In this document: positions 44,296 through 55,587 of the stretch, piece after piece | Layout: the number at the start of each line of letters is the position of its first letter | Position numbering within the stretch: position 1 is the stretch's first letter | Origin: Littorina saxatilis | Taxonomy: Eukaryota; Mollusca; Gastropoda; Littorinimorpha; Littorinidae | NCBI RefSeq assembly: GCF_037325665.1 | Contig: NC_090260.1 | Location: 33,266,805-33,330,804 of the forward strand | DNA: 64,000 nt | Direction: 5' to 3' | Program-made: the position numbers and the translations under genes | The notes under the pieces: model-generated | What the model was told of the DNA's origin: nothing | What the model saw: the letters and a program-made list of their open reading frames with translations, nothing else | The model's database searches: none

Positions 44296-45299
44296 GAAGT
44301 CTTATATCGCGCGCGTATCTCCAGACTCGGACTCAAGGCGCAGGGATCTATTTATGCCGTGTGAGATGGAATTTTTTTTACACAATACATCACGCATTCA
44401 CATCGACCAGCAGATCGCAGCCATTTCGGTGCATATCCTACTTTTCACGGCCTATTATTCCAAGTCACACGGGTATTTTGGTGGACATTTTTTGAGTCAC
44501 TTGAGAAAAAGTGACTCTATGTAATCGGTCAGTGTTAGTCTGTCCGGCCGGCCGGCCGGCCGGCCGGCCGGCCGGCCGTCCGTAGACACCACCTTAACGT
44601 TGGACTTTTCTCGGAAACTATCAAAGCGATCGGGCTCATATTTTGTTTAGTCGTGACCTCCAATGACCTCTACACTTTAACGATGGTTTCGTTGACCTTT
44701 GACCTTTTTCAAGGTCACAGGTCAGCGTCAAAGGAAAAATTAGACATTTTATATCTTTGACAAAGTTCATCGGATGTGATTGAAACTTTGTAGGATTATT
44801 CTTTACATCAAAGTATTTACATCTGTAGCCTTTTACGAACGTTATCAGAAAAACAAGGGAGATAACTAGCCTTTTCTGTTCGGCAACACACAACTTAACG
44901 TTGGGCTTTTCTCGGAAACTATAAAAGTGACCGGGCTCAAATTTTATGTGAACGTGACTCATTGTGTTGTGAATAGCAATTTCTTCCTGTCCATCTGATG
45001 CCTCATATAATATTCAGAACTGCGAAAGTGACTCGATCGAGCGTTTGCTCTTCTTGTTAATCTATGCCTATACAATTTTGCCAGGAAAGACCCTTTTGTC
45101 AATCGTGGGATCTTTAACGTGCACACCCCAATGTAGTGTACACGAAGGGACCTCGGTTTTTCGTCTTATCCGAAAGACTAGCACTTGAACCCACCACCTA
45201 GGTTAGGAAAGGGGGGAGAAAATTGATAACGCCCTGACCCAGGGTCGAACTCGCAACCTCTCGCTTCCGAGCGCAAGAGCGTTACCACTCGGCCACCCA

Positions 45300-45302
<3 letters not shown>
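44296..45302 (-). mobile_element. tRNA-headed SINE (second family), split by an insertion
   Basis: Minus-strand SINE. The head at 45,302-45,235 reads on minus as TGGCCGAGTGGTAACGC (A box) and GTTGCGAGTTCGACCC (B box), Leu/Ser-tRNA-like. The body continues to 45,058, is interrupted, and resumes 44,492-44,296, ending in 'gtctggagatacgcgcgcg' on minus. A fragment of the same 3' end is at 49,755. Not a functional tRNA gene. Confidence 0.8.
44493..45057 (+). mobile_element. Interspersed element, family B, copy 1 (nuclear-receptor half-sites)
   Basis: Starts tgagtcacttgag, carries a (CCGG)n block at 44,544-44,578 and ends gctcttcttg. An internal duplication repeats 'cttaacgttgg(a/g)cttttc' and 'tcggaaactat' at about 44,592 and 44,893. 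Contains TGACCTTTGACCT and CAAGGTCACAGGTCA. The same family in reverse is at 60,611-61,412. Confidence 0.75.
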
Positions 45303-45382
<80 letters not shown>

Positions 45383-45470
45383 TGTGTGTATGTATGTGTA
45401 TTTGTTTGTGTGTGTGTGTGTGCGTGCACGCGCGCGCGTGTGTGTGTGTTTTGTGTGTGTGTGTGTATGA
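45303..45470 (+). repeat. (TG)n microsatellite
   Basis: Long TG tract abutting the 5' end of the minus-strand SINE, followed by TGCG/TATG variants. The Val-Cys and Thr-His frames are artefacts. Confidence 0.95.
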
Positions 45471-46979
45471 ACAGAAAAAGGAGTTTACATATACAGTGAA
45501 ATATGAATGACCAAATATAGAAGCATCAGTTAAATGATCACAATTTAAACTTCAGCAAGCTTACTGTCCCTTTATGAGCCATAGGAGTCCCTTCCCCTCC
45601 CCAACCAACGCCCCCCCCCCCCCAGCCCCACAACCCCGCTTGCGATCCCAAACCATCCTTACCCATACAATAATGTCGAATACATTTTGTACTCATTTCT
45701 CTCATTAATATCCAGTTACCGCGTGAAATGCTTAGGCCTTTGTTTTGGCATACCGTCCGTTGGTACTCTCTGGTCTTTTTCTCAAGATTTCTTTTCATAC
45801 AAAATAACCGAACAGTATATAATTAAATATCCCTGCTACCACAATGAAAGGTACCCTGGCCACCCACCTCATAACTCCGCTTTTTGCCCTTTCAAAAACA
45901 TCTTTTGCTTTTTAAGAGACCACATAATGATGGAACCTAAAACAGAATTGAAAACACCACCCAAACACCCTTAAGTCAACGAAAAACGAATCATGTGTGC
46001 ATTCGTTCGGCACCGACGTGAAAAACACCAAATTTTGCCTTCGCAGGCGTTGTTTCAACACGCGTCCCGGACCGCTGCGCGGAAAAGTGACGTCACATTA
46101 GTCTTGGTTTTTAACTTCGTACGCGTCCGTCTTCTGCGCAAACAGTTTATAGCGGCTTCTTTGCAAAGACTTATGAGCATCTGAGATGGTACCCGAAAAA
46201 AAACCCTGTAAATCCACGCCTGTCAAAGATGTATTTATTTTTTTCTTCAAAAGCCATTTGCAAAATGAACAATCTATATGTCCATAACACATACTTGGAT
46301 TAAAGTGAACTGGACTTAACAGCAAAGATCAATTTCTATCTTCCGTTTTGGCGACGACGACAAATTGCTCCATTTTCCAGTGGGAACGGCTCGTAAAGGC
46401 CCCGTCACGACTGTGTGAGGGGGAAAGAAGAAGGTCGCCGTCACTTGTCGTCGTGCTGAGTTGTCGGGCGTCTTCCCCGCAACCTCACTAGTATCCAAGT
46501 AGTCAATGATTGATTGGAGACGCACTGTGCGTGTACCTGTCTCTTTAAAAGCCAGTTCATTAGTTCTATCGGTGCCCTTCAGCTTTAAGTAGATCAACAG
46601 TCTTGCTCGCACAGCCTCACAGACTGAGGATCATTTGTACACAAAGTGTGAACATCCACGTACTCAGGCATGATTACAAACGGGAGATTCTGGAAGCTCA
46701 GCTTTAATAGAGCTTCCGTCCGGTGGAGGATTGGATTTGTGAGCCTTGAATCCATTTTTGGGGGTGTTTTTTGACGCTTGAGCGTGCCCTTTTAATCGAT
46801 AAACAATAACATTATATAACACACTTGGTATCTGTATGTTTAACTGTACATTACTCTGTGGCACAGCAAATTTAGCATTTACTTTTGGCGCGAATTCTTA
46901 CAATACATAAATGGACAAGAATGTATTATCAATGCTGTTGTGTCTGCGGTGTCAACATCCATATTGTGTTGTCTTCATA
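45471..46979. other. No gene recognised
   Basis: Mixed noncoding sequence with a C-run at 45,611. A 98-codon minus frame near 46,316-46,612 has no recognisable domain or splice context. It is intronic to the presumed cysteine-module gene. Confidence 0.55.
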
Positions 46980-47200
46980 GATACTCTTAGACGGTATCCA
47001 TGTCGCCGAGGAACGTAAACTATCTCTGTCAATCTGCTAAAAGTGCAGGCAAGGGGTGCAACTCTGTTGTTGACCCGTGGTTTTGTTTTGTCGACAAATT
47101 CCTGTGCGTACATCATTCAGACAATAAAGTTGTATTGAACTGAATTGTATAACACCTAAAAACGCACACTCCTGTGTTTCCCGACTCTAACTGGTTCTAG
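46980..47200 (+). mobile_element. Degenerate copy of the first SINE family
   Basis: Landmarks 'agacggtatccatgtc', 'aaagtgcagg' and 'cacctaaaaacgcacac' occur in the family order, with an extra segment near 47,085-47,150. The head is not visible. Confidence 0.4.
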
Positions 47201-47312
47201 ATATCCACATTTTGGAGGAAAACCCTCTGACAGCATCCATACAACGATGGGAAACAATCACCATAATTATGTACGTGTTTGATGGTTGCAGAACGCATCT
47301 TTCTCATTGCAG

Positions 47313-47393
47313 AGTATAAGCTTGCGTCAAACTGTACTGCATATCCTAGCCAGTGCTCGGAAGGACATTGTGACCCTGTCTCGAATGAGTGCA
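47313..47393 (+). CDS. Exon encoding an EB/EGF-like cysteine module (module 3)
   Basis: Acceptor ttctcattgcag, donor gtgagt, 81 bases, phase 1-1. Encodes YKLASNCTAYPSQC then SEGHCDPVSNEC, spacing C-x6-C-x4-C-x7-C. Same strand and phase as the other modules. The polypyrimidine tract 'tttctcattg' and the consensus donor support splicing. Four cysteines rather than six suggest half-modules spread over exons. Confidence 0.7.
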
Positions 47394-47399
47394 GTGAGT

Positions 47400-48290
47400 A
47401 TACATCATTGTGTATATTTTGTTTAGAGCTGCCTCAATGATCAAGTGTGTATGTTTTGTTTAGAACTGCTCCAATAAGCCAAATGTGTGTATGTGGTTTT
47501 TGTTAGAACTGCGTCTAGTATGACTCTCTGTGTATGTTTTGTGTAGAACTGCCTAAATCATAAAAGTGTGTGTATGATTCGTTTAGAACTGCCTCAACGA
47601 TCAAAGGGTGTGTATGTTTTGTTTATAACTTTATAAATTGGCCTCCACTCGCATATGCGGACGCATTCCAAAAGCTAAACTGTTTGCCACTCGTCCGTCG
47701 TATCGACGGGAGACTCCATCACCAATCAATGATCTAAGCATGTGTAGGTGTTTGGAACTGCTTCGATTATCAAAGTGTGTGTATGTTTTATTTAGAACTG
47801 CCTCAATTGTTTTGTCTAGAACTGCCTTGACGACAAAAGAGTGTGTGTTTTGTTTAGAACTTCCTTAACGATCAAAGTGTGTGTATATTTTAAGCAAATT
47901 ATACACATACTTTGATCTTCGAGGCAGTTCTTAAACTGCCTCAAAGATCAAAGTATGTGTATGATTTGTTTAAAACTGCAACAATGATCTAAGTGTGTGT
48001 ATGTTTTGTTTAGATCTGTCACAACAATCAACGTGTGTGTACGTTTTGTTTAGAACTGCCTCAACGATCAAAATACGTGTATGTTTTGTTTAGAACTGCC
48101 ACAATAATCAACGTGTGTATATGTTTTGTTTAGAACTGCCTCAACGATCAAAATGTGTGTATGTTTGGTTTAGATCTGCCCAAATGATCTAAGTGTGTGT
48201 ATGTTTTGTTTAGAACTGCCTCAACGATCAAAATGTGTGTATATTTTGTTTAGAACTGCCTCAATGATCACAGTGTGTGTTATATATATA
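47400..48290 (+). repeat. ~60-bp intronic minisatellite, about fourteen copies
   Basis: Units based on 'tgtgtatgttttgtttagaa' followed by 'ctgcctcaacgatcaaa'. Variable spacing and decay; a stretch near 47,640-47,740 is foreign, and an inverted unit sits near 47,890. The array starts directly after the splice donor at 47,394. Stray units recur near 48,700. Confidence 0.9.
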
Positions 48291-48294
48291 GCCC

Positions 48295-48480
48295 CAATTA
48301 ATAATAACAATAACAATAACAGCACTTTATTGTCCATTAAAATATTACATAAAAATTGAAATTTTTCTTCGGCACACCCTGCCTGCCTGTAAACGATTAT
48401 AACAACAATTGTATAGGACGACACACATAAAACATAAAACATAAAACATAGGTTCACAATCACAAGCACACATCATATTT
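48295..48480 (-). mobile_element. LINE-like 3' tail fragment
   Basis: (TAACAA)n followed by 'gcactttattgtccatta' and 'cggcacaccctgcctgcctg', then (ACATAAA)n. It resembles the tail pieces at 26,030 and 41,714, so it is probably the 3' end of the same retroelement family. Confidence 0.45.
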
Positions 48481-49044
48481 CCAATAACACTAACCTAAAG
48501 TGCTGTCCTTGTCATCTTAAAAATTAGTAATTTTACAGATAATATCTAATACGGTAAAAAATGTCTTTAAGACTATCACAAACAAATATGATATTGCACT
48601 ATGTAAATTTACCCTCTCATATCACAGGAGTTGGGTTTCACAGCAGAGTAATCACATTACAAATGTTTCACACACACACCTTATCTGTGCGTATGTGTTG
48701 TCTGTGCGTATGCTTTGTTTAGAACTGTCTCAATAACCAACGGGTGTATGTGTTTGTACAATGCCCCTGATTATCTGCGCGAAAGCTTTGTTTAAAGTAT
48801 ACTAATGTTCGGTTTTTTTTTTTAGATCTGCGAAGAACTGTGCGTTCTTTGCAATCTTTTTAAAATTGTCGAATCTTTCTGTATGTATGTTTGCAGATTT
48901 ATCCCAAGTGTGTATGCTTATATTGCTCGAAAATGTGTTAAGTATGTTTATGTTTGTCTGCAGAATTGTACAAAGTATGTGTTTTTATATTGCTATTCTG
49001 ATAGACACGTGGAGGAATTTGGGGGTTGTGATTGAATAGTCTCT

Positions 49045-49670
49045 TACTTACTTACTTAGGCCCTTTGCTCCCAGCGGAGCATAGGCCATTGACGACATTT
49101 CTCCATCGCACCCTGTTCTGGGCTGTTCTTTCCGCTTCTACCCAGCTGTTGCCTTGCCTCTTCAGTTCTGCCTCTGTGTCCCGCCTCCAGCAGTTTCTTG
49201 GCCTCCCTCTCTTTCTTTTCCCCTACGGGTTCCAAGTGAGAGCCTGGCGGGTGATGCTGGATGTTGGTTTCCTAAGGGTGTGTCCAATCCAGCCCCATTT
49301 TCTCCTCAGAATCTGGCTGTTAACGGGCTCTTGGCCCGCCCTTTGCCACAGCTCTTCGTTGCAGATCTTGTCTGTCCATCTGATCTTGAAGATGCGCCTC
49401 AGACAGGTGTTAATGAAAGTCTGAAACTTCTGCTGTGTCATCTTGGTCATTCTCCATGTCTCAGAGCCGTAGAGTAGAACCGATTTGAAATTGGAGTTGA
49501 AGATGTGCAGCTTGGTGGTTATGCTGATCTCTCTAGAGGCCCAGATGTTCTTCAACATGGTGTAGGCTGCTCGTGCCTTCCCAGTCCTGGCGGCGACGTC
49601 TCTGTCAGTGCCCCCTTGCCTATCGATCACACTTCCCAGGTATACAAAAGATTCGAATAGTCTCACGCAG
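49045..49670 (-). pseudogene. RTE-type LINE 3' fragment
   Basis: Minus-strand C-terminal part of an RTE-clade reverse transcriptase: FVYLGSVIDRQGGTDRDV, LLYGSETWRMTK, 'CLRRIFKIRWTDKI' and KWGWIGHTLRKP. A TAG at 49,223-49,225 interrupts the frame, which then continues in phase with GKRKRGRPRNCWRR and ends near 49,049. The 3' end is 'cttacttacttaggccc' in plus orientation, the short-repeat tail usual for this clade. The element is 5'-truncated, and an insertion or decay point follows 49,670. Confidence 0.85.
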
Positions 49671-49754
49671 CCTTATTTCGATTATCGGGCCGTGTTTCCT
49701 CGGAAGTTGCTCAATATTCTTTACATTTTCAACAACAAAGAACGCATGATTCCA

Positions 49755-49805
49755 TAAATAGATCCCTGCGCCTTGAGTCCGAGTCTGGAGATACGCGCGC
49801 GATAT
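49755..49805 (+). mobile_element. 3' fragment of the second SINE family
   Basis: 'atagatccctgcgccttgag' through 'gagatacgcgcgcgatata' is the reverse complement of 44,300-44,353, the 3' end of the SINE at 44,296-45,302. Confidence 0.75.
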
Positions 49806-49814
49806 AAGTATAGG

Positions 49815-49977
49815 TTACAACACGAGTGGTTTTTTTTTATATGGCTTGTATTTCAGTCAAGACCCAGCGGATGAATATCATCGGGAGACACGAGCCTCTG
49901 GCGAGTGGCTCTCGATTGATATTCCCGCTGGGTCTTGACTGAAATACAAGCCATATAAAAAACCACGAGTGTTGTAA
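49815..49977. mobile_element. Foldback element (near-perfect hairpin)
   Basis: The left arm, 49,815 to about 49,881 (ttacaacacgagtgg...gacccagcgg), is complementary to the right arm, about 49,915-49,977 (ccgctgggtc...gttgtaa), with few mismatches and a ~35-base centre. The arm length of over 60 bp in 163 bp leaves no coding room. Confidence 0.9.
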
Positions 49978-51690
49978 TCTGTATATCCCATTCTACCATC
50001 AAACACAAAGTGTAGACTACTAGCGGCACTGTTGCGATCTGTGCAGGGTAAAACTGTTGCCAGCGAGACTTAGCCCTTTTACAACCTTAAACTAAGTGAC
50101 CGTCGCTGAAAAAATAAAACGAATGAGTGCATCGATAAGTACGCGGTAACACTACTTTCAGACCATTTAAAAGCTTTAAGTAAAGGTTCATAAGTTGCAA
50201 GAAAGTAATGAAGTCGAAATGAAATTAATTTAGTTGAAGCGCACAATTCTTTTGTTTTGCGTTTCAGGTCGGCAGAACGGGCGAAACGGGTTTGGGACCC
50301 ATTTGGCTTACTCGATTCAGAATCGATTCCACGTTGTTTTTCTCGAACGTGTGTAATTAAGCTTATTGACAGAGAAGCAAATTTTAGGGAACAAATATGT
50401 AGGTTTAGATTTAACCATTTGCTCCCTATTTGAAATGTATATACGTGATAAACTGTTTTGCGAGTGTGTTTGCATGGATGAACTTAAACTGGTATGGGTG
50501 AGGAAAACGCGACCGACACGTCTGTCACCGCCGATTGATTGCATTTTGAAGGAATATGACTGGATTACGGAAAAATATGTGGACTTACTGCAGAGCCAGG
50601 CAAAAGAGTAGACTTGCTCGCAAAACACGTGAAACAGCCGATGTTTGATAGCTGAAGGCGCACACCAAAACACACTACCGACAGATTCTCAAAAGTCGTC
50701 TGCTAACGATGCAAGGGGAGGGTACTCGTGTTTTTGTTTTGGTTCGCTAGCATCTGGTTATCTTGTAAGTTGAATGTTCGTTTTTTTCGACCTGCATTGC
50801 TTTCATAATGAAAGAAACTTTTGCTTATTGCATTTCATACATCAGATCAGTTCTGAGATTCATTTTTGCGTGCAACTGATATGGTTTTCTGAGCCGTGCA
50901 ATACGATTTTAGAACTTCATACAAATGTGTCACATTGTTCGGCGCGAGGTCAAAGGTCGGGAGGAAAGTAGTCCTTTGCCCAAATCGGAATCTGCACTAT
51001 CATATATTTTTTGGAGTCCATGATGTATTTATTGAGCTATAAAAATACAACATATATACCCATACTGAAGTAACAGAGACAAAGAAGGGAGGTCATGGGA
51101 TATGACTTCATATAATAATGCTTCCAGTTGCATTGCAGCGGATGAAGTGCTCGCATACCTGGTCAGGTTTGCGTTATGACTGGTCGACAGAGGATATAAA
51201 ATGTACCAATGTTTTTCTTACCGTGCTTGAAATATATTCCGGCTAAAATCGAATTATTTGACACACCTTGCAACACTCTAGTAGCTGCCGTCTGGCAGAC
51301 GGTCTTTCCAGTGTTTTGCACTGAATCAGCCAACTCTCCTTTCCCTTTGCAACGCCCATTGTATGCGATACTGAAATGAATTAAGTTACCAGTCTGAAAC
51401 ATTTAGTCGTTGCCTTTTTTTCTTCTAAAATATGCCTTGTTCTCTTTTCATCCACAGATTTAACATAGGCACCACGAGCGAAACCCCTCGAACAAGTATA
51501 ACAGAAAAAAGGTTTTCGACTCGTCGACATTATAGGCTACTTGTCTCGTCTAAATATTAGACCCTATTGCTACGCTGAAAACACAAAAGCTGTTAATGTT
51601 AGCAGTATATCGTTCAAACTATGTGTACGTATATTTGCAGAATTGTTCAAAGTATCGGTACGTATGTTAGCAGAACTGTTCAAACAATGA
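49978..51690. other. No gene recognised
   Basis: Noncoding. A stretch near 51,072-51,105 (taacagagacaaag...) resembles one at 13,005-13,040 beside the first Tc1 element, so small repeat pieces are likely here. No exon is identified. Confidence 0.55.
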
Positions 51691-52850
51691 GCTGTCCGAG
51701 TGTTTGCAGACTTGCAGTGACAGCAAATACTTGTATTCAGTTTGGCTCAGCATCTGTCACATTCTCAGGGAAGGCCAGAGATCTTGGGTTCTACCTTGAC
51801 TCTGACCTCTCTATGAGACATCATGTTACAAAAACATGTCAGGCAGCCTACCTTGAAATTAGACGCATCAGCTCCATCCGCCACTTTCTCACTGATGAAG
51901 CCACAAAAACCCTTGCCACTTCCTGCATATTGTCTCGTTTAGACTATTGTAATGCCCTGTTGATTGGATGCCCCTCGTTAGTTATCCAACCTCTCCAAAC
52001 TGTTCAAAATGCTGCAGCCCGCATTATCTTTAGGTCAAAGAAAACACAGCATGTCACTCCCCTGCTATACACACTCCACTGGCTGCCGGTAGAACAGCGT
52101 AACAAGTACAAAGTCGCTTGTCTGTGTTTCAAGGTCTTCTCAGGAAGTGCCCCTCAGTACCTTTCTGAACTCCTATACATATACACCTCATCACGCACAC
52201 TCAGATCATCCGCTGACACCAGGCTACTGAAAGTTGAGCGATTCAACAGGAAGCAGCACGGAGCAAGAAGCTTCTGTTGTGCTGCACCACCACTCTGGAA
52301 CTCTCTTCCCTTCTCTGTCAGACACTGCACCTCTCTCAGCTCTTTTTAACAACAGTTGAAAACTTTCTTTTTCACAGAATATTACACCAACCTGGTCTAA
52401 TGTCTTCTTCATTCCATTTCTGCACATACTCCTCCCCCATAAAGTTGTTATGATTGTTGAGAGTGTTAGCTGTGTATGTTTGTATATAATATAGTGTGTA
52501 TTGCATATATGATTATTGTGTGAACAGTACATGTGGTGATTTGTGTCTGTTTGATTAATTTGTTTTATGTAGGTTGTACTTTTAATTGTTCTATTCTGTA
52601 TATCTATATCCGACTTGTGTGTGTCCGTGTGTCAGTTCCCGATGCACGGCCAAAGTTCTCGATGGATCTGCTTCCAATTTGGTGGGCAGACAATCTGGTC
52701 GATGAAAATTTTCAACACGTGCTCTCAGCGCGCAGCGCTGAATCAACAAGCCACCAAACATCTTATAATGTTCCTTTATAAAGGGCCTAGAGCCATAGGT
52801 TAGGCACTTAAAAATGTCCAGTTATTATTATTATTCTTATTATTATTATG
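51690..52850 (+). pseudogene. CR1/L2-type LINE 3' fragment
   Basis: Encodes the end of a reverse transcriptase: LGFYLDSDLSMRHHVTKTC, 'RLDYCNALLIGCPS', 'TPLLYTLHWLPVEQRNKYK' and PPLWNSLPFSVR, with a stop at about 52,347. The last residues are cut short compared with related proteins. The 3' UTR runs to a (TTA)n tail near 52,825-52,850. 5'-truncated, and a different subfamily from the LINE at 22-25 kb. Confidence 0.85.
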
Positions 52851-52891
52851 TGATTGAAAGTTGTCATAAGTATATGTGTGCGTGTTCATAG

Positions 52892-53008
52892 AGTTATACA
52901 GTGGACAGAGTTGTGGCGAGTCACGTGTGTGTACAGCGGGAGCTGAGTGCAAAAACCATACCTGTCAGTGTCAGGCCAGTGTCGCTACTCTCAATGGATC
53001 CGTTTGTG
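52892..53008 (+). CDS. Exon encoding a six-cysteine EB module (module 4)
   Basis: Acceptor gttcatag, donor gtgagc, 117 bases, phase 1-1. Encodes LYSGQSCGESRVCTAGAEC then KNHTCQCQASVATLNGSVCG. The spacing C-x5-C-x5-C-x4-C-x-C-x11-C is the classic EB/EGF pattern, with the typical CxC pair. It is the best-preserved module of the set. EB modules occur in secreted invertebrate proteins and scavenger-receptor-like molecules. Confidence 0.8.
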
Positions 53009-53314
53009 GTGAGCTATCTGGCAATGTTTGTATACCGTAAACGGTACTTATAGCTTTCTCTTGGGACCAAATACATTGTATTGACTCACCTGAATAATCG
53101 GTGAGTTTTAGTACCGAGCCCGTCTGTATAGACGGCCGGCCATCAGTTCGAGATTATCTTTCGGGTGTTTCTGATGTCAGAGCTTTAAAACGTTGCACAC
53201 GTCTAGGGTTTCATGATCTCCCGACTGAACTTTGAGAATATCTCGCATGTTTTCGAAGCGAGAGCTTTGAAACTTTGCACACTTCGTCAATTATCATAGT
53301 TATTGATATAACTT

Positions 53315-53316
<2 letters not shown>

Positions 53317-53405
<89 letters not shown>
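53317..53405 (+). repeat. (TG)n microsatellite
   Basis: Pure TG tract ending about 30 bases before the acceptor of the exon at 53,437. Confidence 0.95.
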
Positions 53406-53407
<2 letters not shown>

Positions 53408-53436
53408 ACACCATGCTGTATTGATTTATCATACAG

Positions 53437-53577
53437 CTCCACTAGAAGGGCTTGTTGGAGGTCGCTGTGTCAGTGGAAATTGTCGGACCCCACGCGCCAG
53501 CTGCAGTACAGCAAGCGGCAACAATGTGTGCGTGTGTGCATCAGGATACATTGTGCAATCGGCAGACTTTAGCTGCA
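53437..53577 (+). CDS. Exon encoding a six-cysteine EB module (module 5)
   Basis: Acceptor catacag, donor gtaagt, 141 bases, phase 1-1. Encodes PLEGLVGGRCVSGNCRTPR, then ASCSTASGNNVCVCASGYIV and QSADFSC. Cysteine spacing is C-x4-C-x6-C-x8-C-x-C-x12-C. It follows the exon at 52,892 after a 428-bp intron and shares its phase, so the two are surely neighbours in one transcript. No further module is recognised before 56 kb. Confidence 0.8.
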
Positions 53578-53744
53578 GTAAGTCACGTTTTTGTTTGCTC
53601 ACCTCAAGTCGTATAGTATTGATCTGTGTCAGGAGGCCCGGCCTTGCACACAAACATTACCGTTCAGGTGATAACACAGCGGACAGCGGGCTCATGTTTG
53701 GTTCTAACAAACTTAACATTAAGGTTTTCTGGGATGATTTTTGA

Positions 53745-54462
53745 AGCCGGTGCCTCTCAGACATGGGATTCTTCCGTAAATTTACGGAATTCCGTAAATT
53801 TTTAGGCTCCAGGGATCATTCTTAAAGATTCGTGCAAATCCGCTGAGAAAATTTTGGGGTATATGTAGGTATAGACCCAAGTTTTTCGGCCGGTCCGCTG
53901 ATCGCGACGCTCCATTCCATACTATTCTTGAACGGTTGGTTCCTAAAACGGTCAGACTGTTGCTTGTCGATCCGTATGGGAACGCGCTCTTTGTCTCATA
54001 CAGTCACCGTTTCAACGTAGCTATCGGGGATTCAGTATAAGCATACCGTATGAGAATGATTCGGCGCCATTTTTACATCGCTTCGAGCCACCTGCCAAAA
54101 TGATGAGAAAGCTAAAGCGAGACGAAACCGTTCTAGCCCGGGAAATTGACCAGCAGAAGTACAAGAAAAATCTCTGGAGATTCGACTGGCTCGATGAAGT
54201 TGTATCATTGAGCTGGAAATGACACTAAACTTGCAGTGGACTCTGACAAACTATCTTCTACCCATGGAAAACAGTTCTGCTTTAAGGCATTAGGATACAC
54301 CTGAAAGTACGCTGGAGAAGCCTCCCTTCCCGGATTTAGAACGCGTTTCGTGTCGTAACAGATTATCCACTTATTAGCCATATCCGTATGCACAATAATG
54401 AAATAAACATTAGGAAATGGCAGAAGTTTACAACTATCGACATTTTCTATCAGTGCAATAAA
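53745..54462 (+). other. Unassigned stretch with a 40-codon frame at 54,100-54,222
   Basis: Contains a short palindromic 'aaatttacggaattccgtaaattt'. An ATG at 54,100 opens MMRKLKRDETVLAREIDQQ then KYKKNLWRFDWLDEVVSLSW and a stop at 54,222. The composition looks protein-like (charged and aromatic), so it may be the last exon of a gene or a transposon fragment. I cannot name it. Confidence 0.3.
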
Positions 54463-55245
54463 AAAACAAGTCGCGTAAGACGAAAATACAACATTTAGTC
54501 AAGTAGCTGTCGAACCCACAGAATGAAACTGAACGCAATGCAACGCAGCAAGACCGTATACTCGTAGCATCTGACCTCAGCCACCGCTCACGGCAAAGGC
54601 AGTGAAATTGACAAGAAGAGCGGTTTAGTAGTTGCGCTGAGAAGGATAGCACGCTTTTCTGTACCTCTCTTCGTTTTAACTTTCTGAGCGTGTTTTTAAT
54701 CCAAACATATCATATCTATATGTTTTTGGAATCAGGAACCGACAAGGAATAAGATAAAAGTGTTTTTAAATAGATTCCGAAAATTTAATTTTGATAATAA
54801 TTTTTATATATTTAATTTTCAGAGCTTGTTTTTAATTCAAATATAACATATTTATATGTTTTTAGAATCAGCAAATGATGGAGAATAAGATGAACGTAAA
54901 TTTGGATGTTTTATAAAAAAAATTGTTTTTTTTACATGTTTCAGATTTTTAATGACCAAAGTCATCAATTAATTTTTAAGCCACCAAGCTGAAATGCAAT
55001 ACCGAAGTCCGGGCTTTGTCGAAGATTACTTGACCGAAATGTCAACCAATTTGGTTGAAAAATGAGGGCGTGACAGTGCCGCCTCAACTTTCACGAAAAG
55101 CCGGATATGACGTCATCAAAGACATATATCAAAAAAACGAAAAAAAACGTATGAGGATATCATACGCAGGAACTCTCATGTTAAATTTCACAAAGATTGG
55201 TCCAGTCTGAATCGCTCTACACACACGCACAGACAGACACACACA

Positions 55246-55281
<36 letters not shown>

Positions 55282-55351
55282 TACACCACGACCCTCGTCT
55301 CGATTCCCCCCTCTACGTTAAAACATTTAGTCAAAACTTGACTAAATGTAA
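54463..55351 (+). mobile_element. Non-autonomous DNA element, family A, copy 5 (complete)
   Basis: About 889 bp, colinear with copy 4, including the AAACAAGTCGCG start, the CA tract and the stem-loop terminus. It has moderate divergence and no coding potential. Confidence 0.85.
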
Positions 55352-55587
55352 CAATCGTTAGAACTTGCATGTACGACATGTCGTGCGTGAGAACGTGTCA
55401 GTAAACAAGCACTTCTTGCCTGGCTGAAGAACCCTACGAGTCAATCTAAAACAAACGACAAGTAATGGAAAGCAGTTTGCGGATAAACATAACAAACTGC
55501 TGATGAAAAAGTGTGTTCATCCCTGCTCTGGATAAAAGACATCGGACTGATGACAACGTGGCAGCGTTCACGCGAAAAGATTTTTTT

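Noticed and set aside
46316-46612. 98-codon minus frame
   Set aside because: No domain, splice context or family resemblance; consistent with chance in GC-richer intron DNA.
47400-48290. CRISPR-like array
   Set aside because: Units vary in length and sequence with no unique spacers, in an animal intron; it is a minisatellite.
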